From assembly GCA_015487255.1 (NCBI GenBank), contig WFQA01000130.1, forward strand, positions 1-12,637: a DNA stretch of 12,637 bases, in the 5' to 3' direction. Numbering within the stretch: position 1 is the first letter of the stretch; every line of letters begins with the position of its first letter. Below are positions 11,604 to 12,637 of this stretch, one piece after another. Below the pieces are notes generated by a model. The model searched no databases. It was not told the DNA's origin and worked only from the letters and a program-made list of their open reading frames with translations. Source of the DNA: Paracoccaceae bacterium (lineage in GTDB: Bacteria; Pseudomonadota; Alphaproteobacteria; Rhodobacterales; Rhodobacteraceae). The position numbers and the translations under genes were made by a program.

Positions 11604-12637
11604 ATGAAAAATTGGAAAACCCGCACCAAGCTGGTGCATGAGGGCACACGGCGCAGCCAATATGGCGAGCTGAGCGAGGCGATTTACCTGACGCAGGGTT
11701 TTGCCTACCCCAGTGCCGAGGCCGCAGAGGCCCGTTTTGAAGAGCTGGGGGATGACGAGTTCATCTATGCCCGTTATGGCAACCCAACGGTGGCGATGTT
11801 CGAGGACCGAATCGCGGCGCTGGAAGAGGCCGAGGCCGCGTTTGCCACCGCTTCGGGCATGGCGGCGGTCAATGGTGCGCTGTTTTCATTGCTTGAGGCC
11901 GGGGATCACATCGTGGCCGCGAAAGCCCTGTTTGGCTCTTGTTTGTTTATCGTCGAGAGCCTGCTGCCCAAATACGGGGTTGAGGTCAGCCTTGTTGATG
12001 GCACCGACCTTGCCGAATGGCAGGCCGCCATGCGCCCCAACACCAAGGTTTGTTTTTTCGAAACCCTCTCCAACCCGACGCTGGAGGTGGTGGATATTAA
12101 AGGTGTTGCTGCGATTGCGCATAAGGCGGGGGCCAAGGTTGTGATTGACAATGTGTTTGCCACCCCGATTTTCCAGCGCGCGCTTAGCCTTGGGGCGGAT
12201 GTGGTGATTTACTCGGCAACCAAGCATATCGATGGCCAGGGCCGCTGCCTTGGCGGGGTGGTACTGGGCAAAAAGGAATTTATCCGCGGGCCATTGGAAA
12301 CCTATCTCAAGCATACCGGCGGGGCGCTCAGCCCGTTTAACGCCTGGGTAATGCTGAAGGGCTTGGAGACGATGGACCTGCGGGTGCGTGCTCAGGCAGA
12401 AAGCGCGCTCTATCTGGCCAAGGCGCTGGAAGGGCATGAAAAACTGGCGCAGGTGATTTATCCGGGGTTGGAGGGCCATGCGCAACACAAGCTGATGAAG
12501 GCGCAGATGGAAGCGGGGGGCACCGTGATCTCGCTTGATCTGAAGGGTGGCAAGGCGGCGGCTTACCGTTTTGCCAATGCGCTGGAAATTGTGCTGATCT
12601 CCAACAATTTGGGCGATGCCAAAAGCATTCTCACCCA
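11604..12637 (+). CDS. metZ: O-succinylhomoserine sulfhydrylase MetZ (partial, cut by right edge)
   Basis: The first 344 residues of a Cys/Met-metabolism PLP enzyme that makes homocysteine directly from O-succinylhomoserine and sulfide. Landmarks are the N-terminal TRRSQYGELSEAIYLTQGF (15-33), YARYGNPT (55-62, phosphate and substrate binding across the dimer), ASGMAAVNGAL (83-93), the PLP aspartate D182 in VVIDNVFATP, and the Schiff-base lysine K207 in SATKHIDGQGR. The product of K207-HIDGQGR and the ETLSNPTLEV stretch favour MetZ over MetB or MetC. About 50 C-terminal residues are beyond the window. The ATG at 11604 follows GGGA at five bases. The frame is open back to an ATG at 11469, but that would translate the SAM-II riboswitch and lies upstream of the predicted transcription start. 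Confidence 0.94.
   Translation, partial: MKNWKTRTKLVHEGTRRSQYGELSEAIYLTQGFAYPSAEAAEARFEELGDDEFIYARYGNPTVAMFEDRIAALEEAEAAFATASGMAAVNGALFSLLEAGDHIVAAKALFGSCLFIVESLLPKYGVEVSLVDGTDLAEWQAAMRPNTKVCFFETLSNPTLEVVDIKGVAAIAHKAGAKVVIDNVFATPIFQRALSLGADVVIYSATKHIDGQGRCLGGVVLGKKEFIRGPLETYLKHTGGALSPFNAWVMLKGLETMDLRVRAQAESALYLAKALEGHEKLAQVIYPGLEGHAQHKLMKAQMEAGGTVISLDLKGGKAAAYRFANALEIVLISNNLGDAKSILT

Overview
The window reads as a chromosomal stretch of an alphaproteobacterium, most likely a member of the Rhodobacteraceae/Roseobacter group. The grounds are a cobalamin riboswitch ahead of cbtB-cbtA, a SAM-II riboswitch ahead of metZ, a type-II lumazine synthase (RibH2) behind an FMN riboswitch, a pyrC-pyrE pair, and an OlsB-like aminolipid acyltransferase. 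I see no phage, transposase, CRISPR or RNA gene. Two genes are cut by the window edges: cbtA on the left and metZ on the right.

Layout. 1-1085 (minus): cobalamin riboswitch, cbtB and cbtA, a putative cobalt uptake system. 1206-2041 (plus): a consensus FNR box and an FNR-like regulator, ending at an intrinsic terminator and a second long hairpin. 2236-3376 (minus): msrB followed by phoB, with a Pho box overlapping the msrB stop codon. 3491-4204 (plus): an OlsB-like N-acyltransferase for ornithine or glutamine lipids. 4197-4883 (minus): a multi-pass membrane protein of the DUF6629 type. 5018-5521 (plus): a small K+ channel. 5607-6506: an HxlR regulator divergent from a SnoaL-like protein, with a palindromic operator between them. 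6510-8233 (minus): pyrC-pyrE, overlapping by ATGA. 8380-8995 (plus): FMN riboswitch and ribH2. 8992-10182: a GST divergent from a MarR regulator, sharing a compact control region. 10201-10587 (minus): a secreted COG4315-type protein. 10681-11379 (minus): a second GST of YfcG/YghU type. 11457-12637 (plus): candidate promoter, SAM-II riboswitch and metZ.

The genes are mostly housekeeping and stress functions in short units. Much of the interest is in the control DNA. There are three riboswitches for three cofactors (cobalamin, FMN, SAM), and candidate sites for FNR, PhoB, HxlR and MarR proteins that are encoded beside those sites. The protein families are clear from visible motifs. Promoters and operators are inferred by eye from spacing and symmetry. 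I found no convincing new multi-gene system. The strongest leads are the GST/MarR intergenic region, the Pho box inside the end of msrB, and the alternative pairing in the SAM-II leader.
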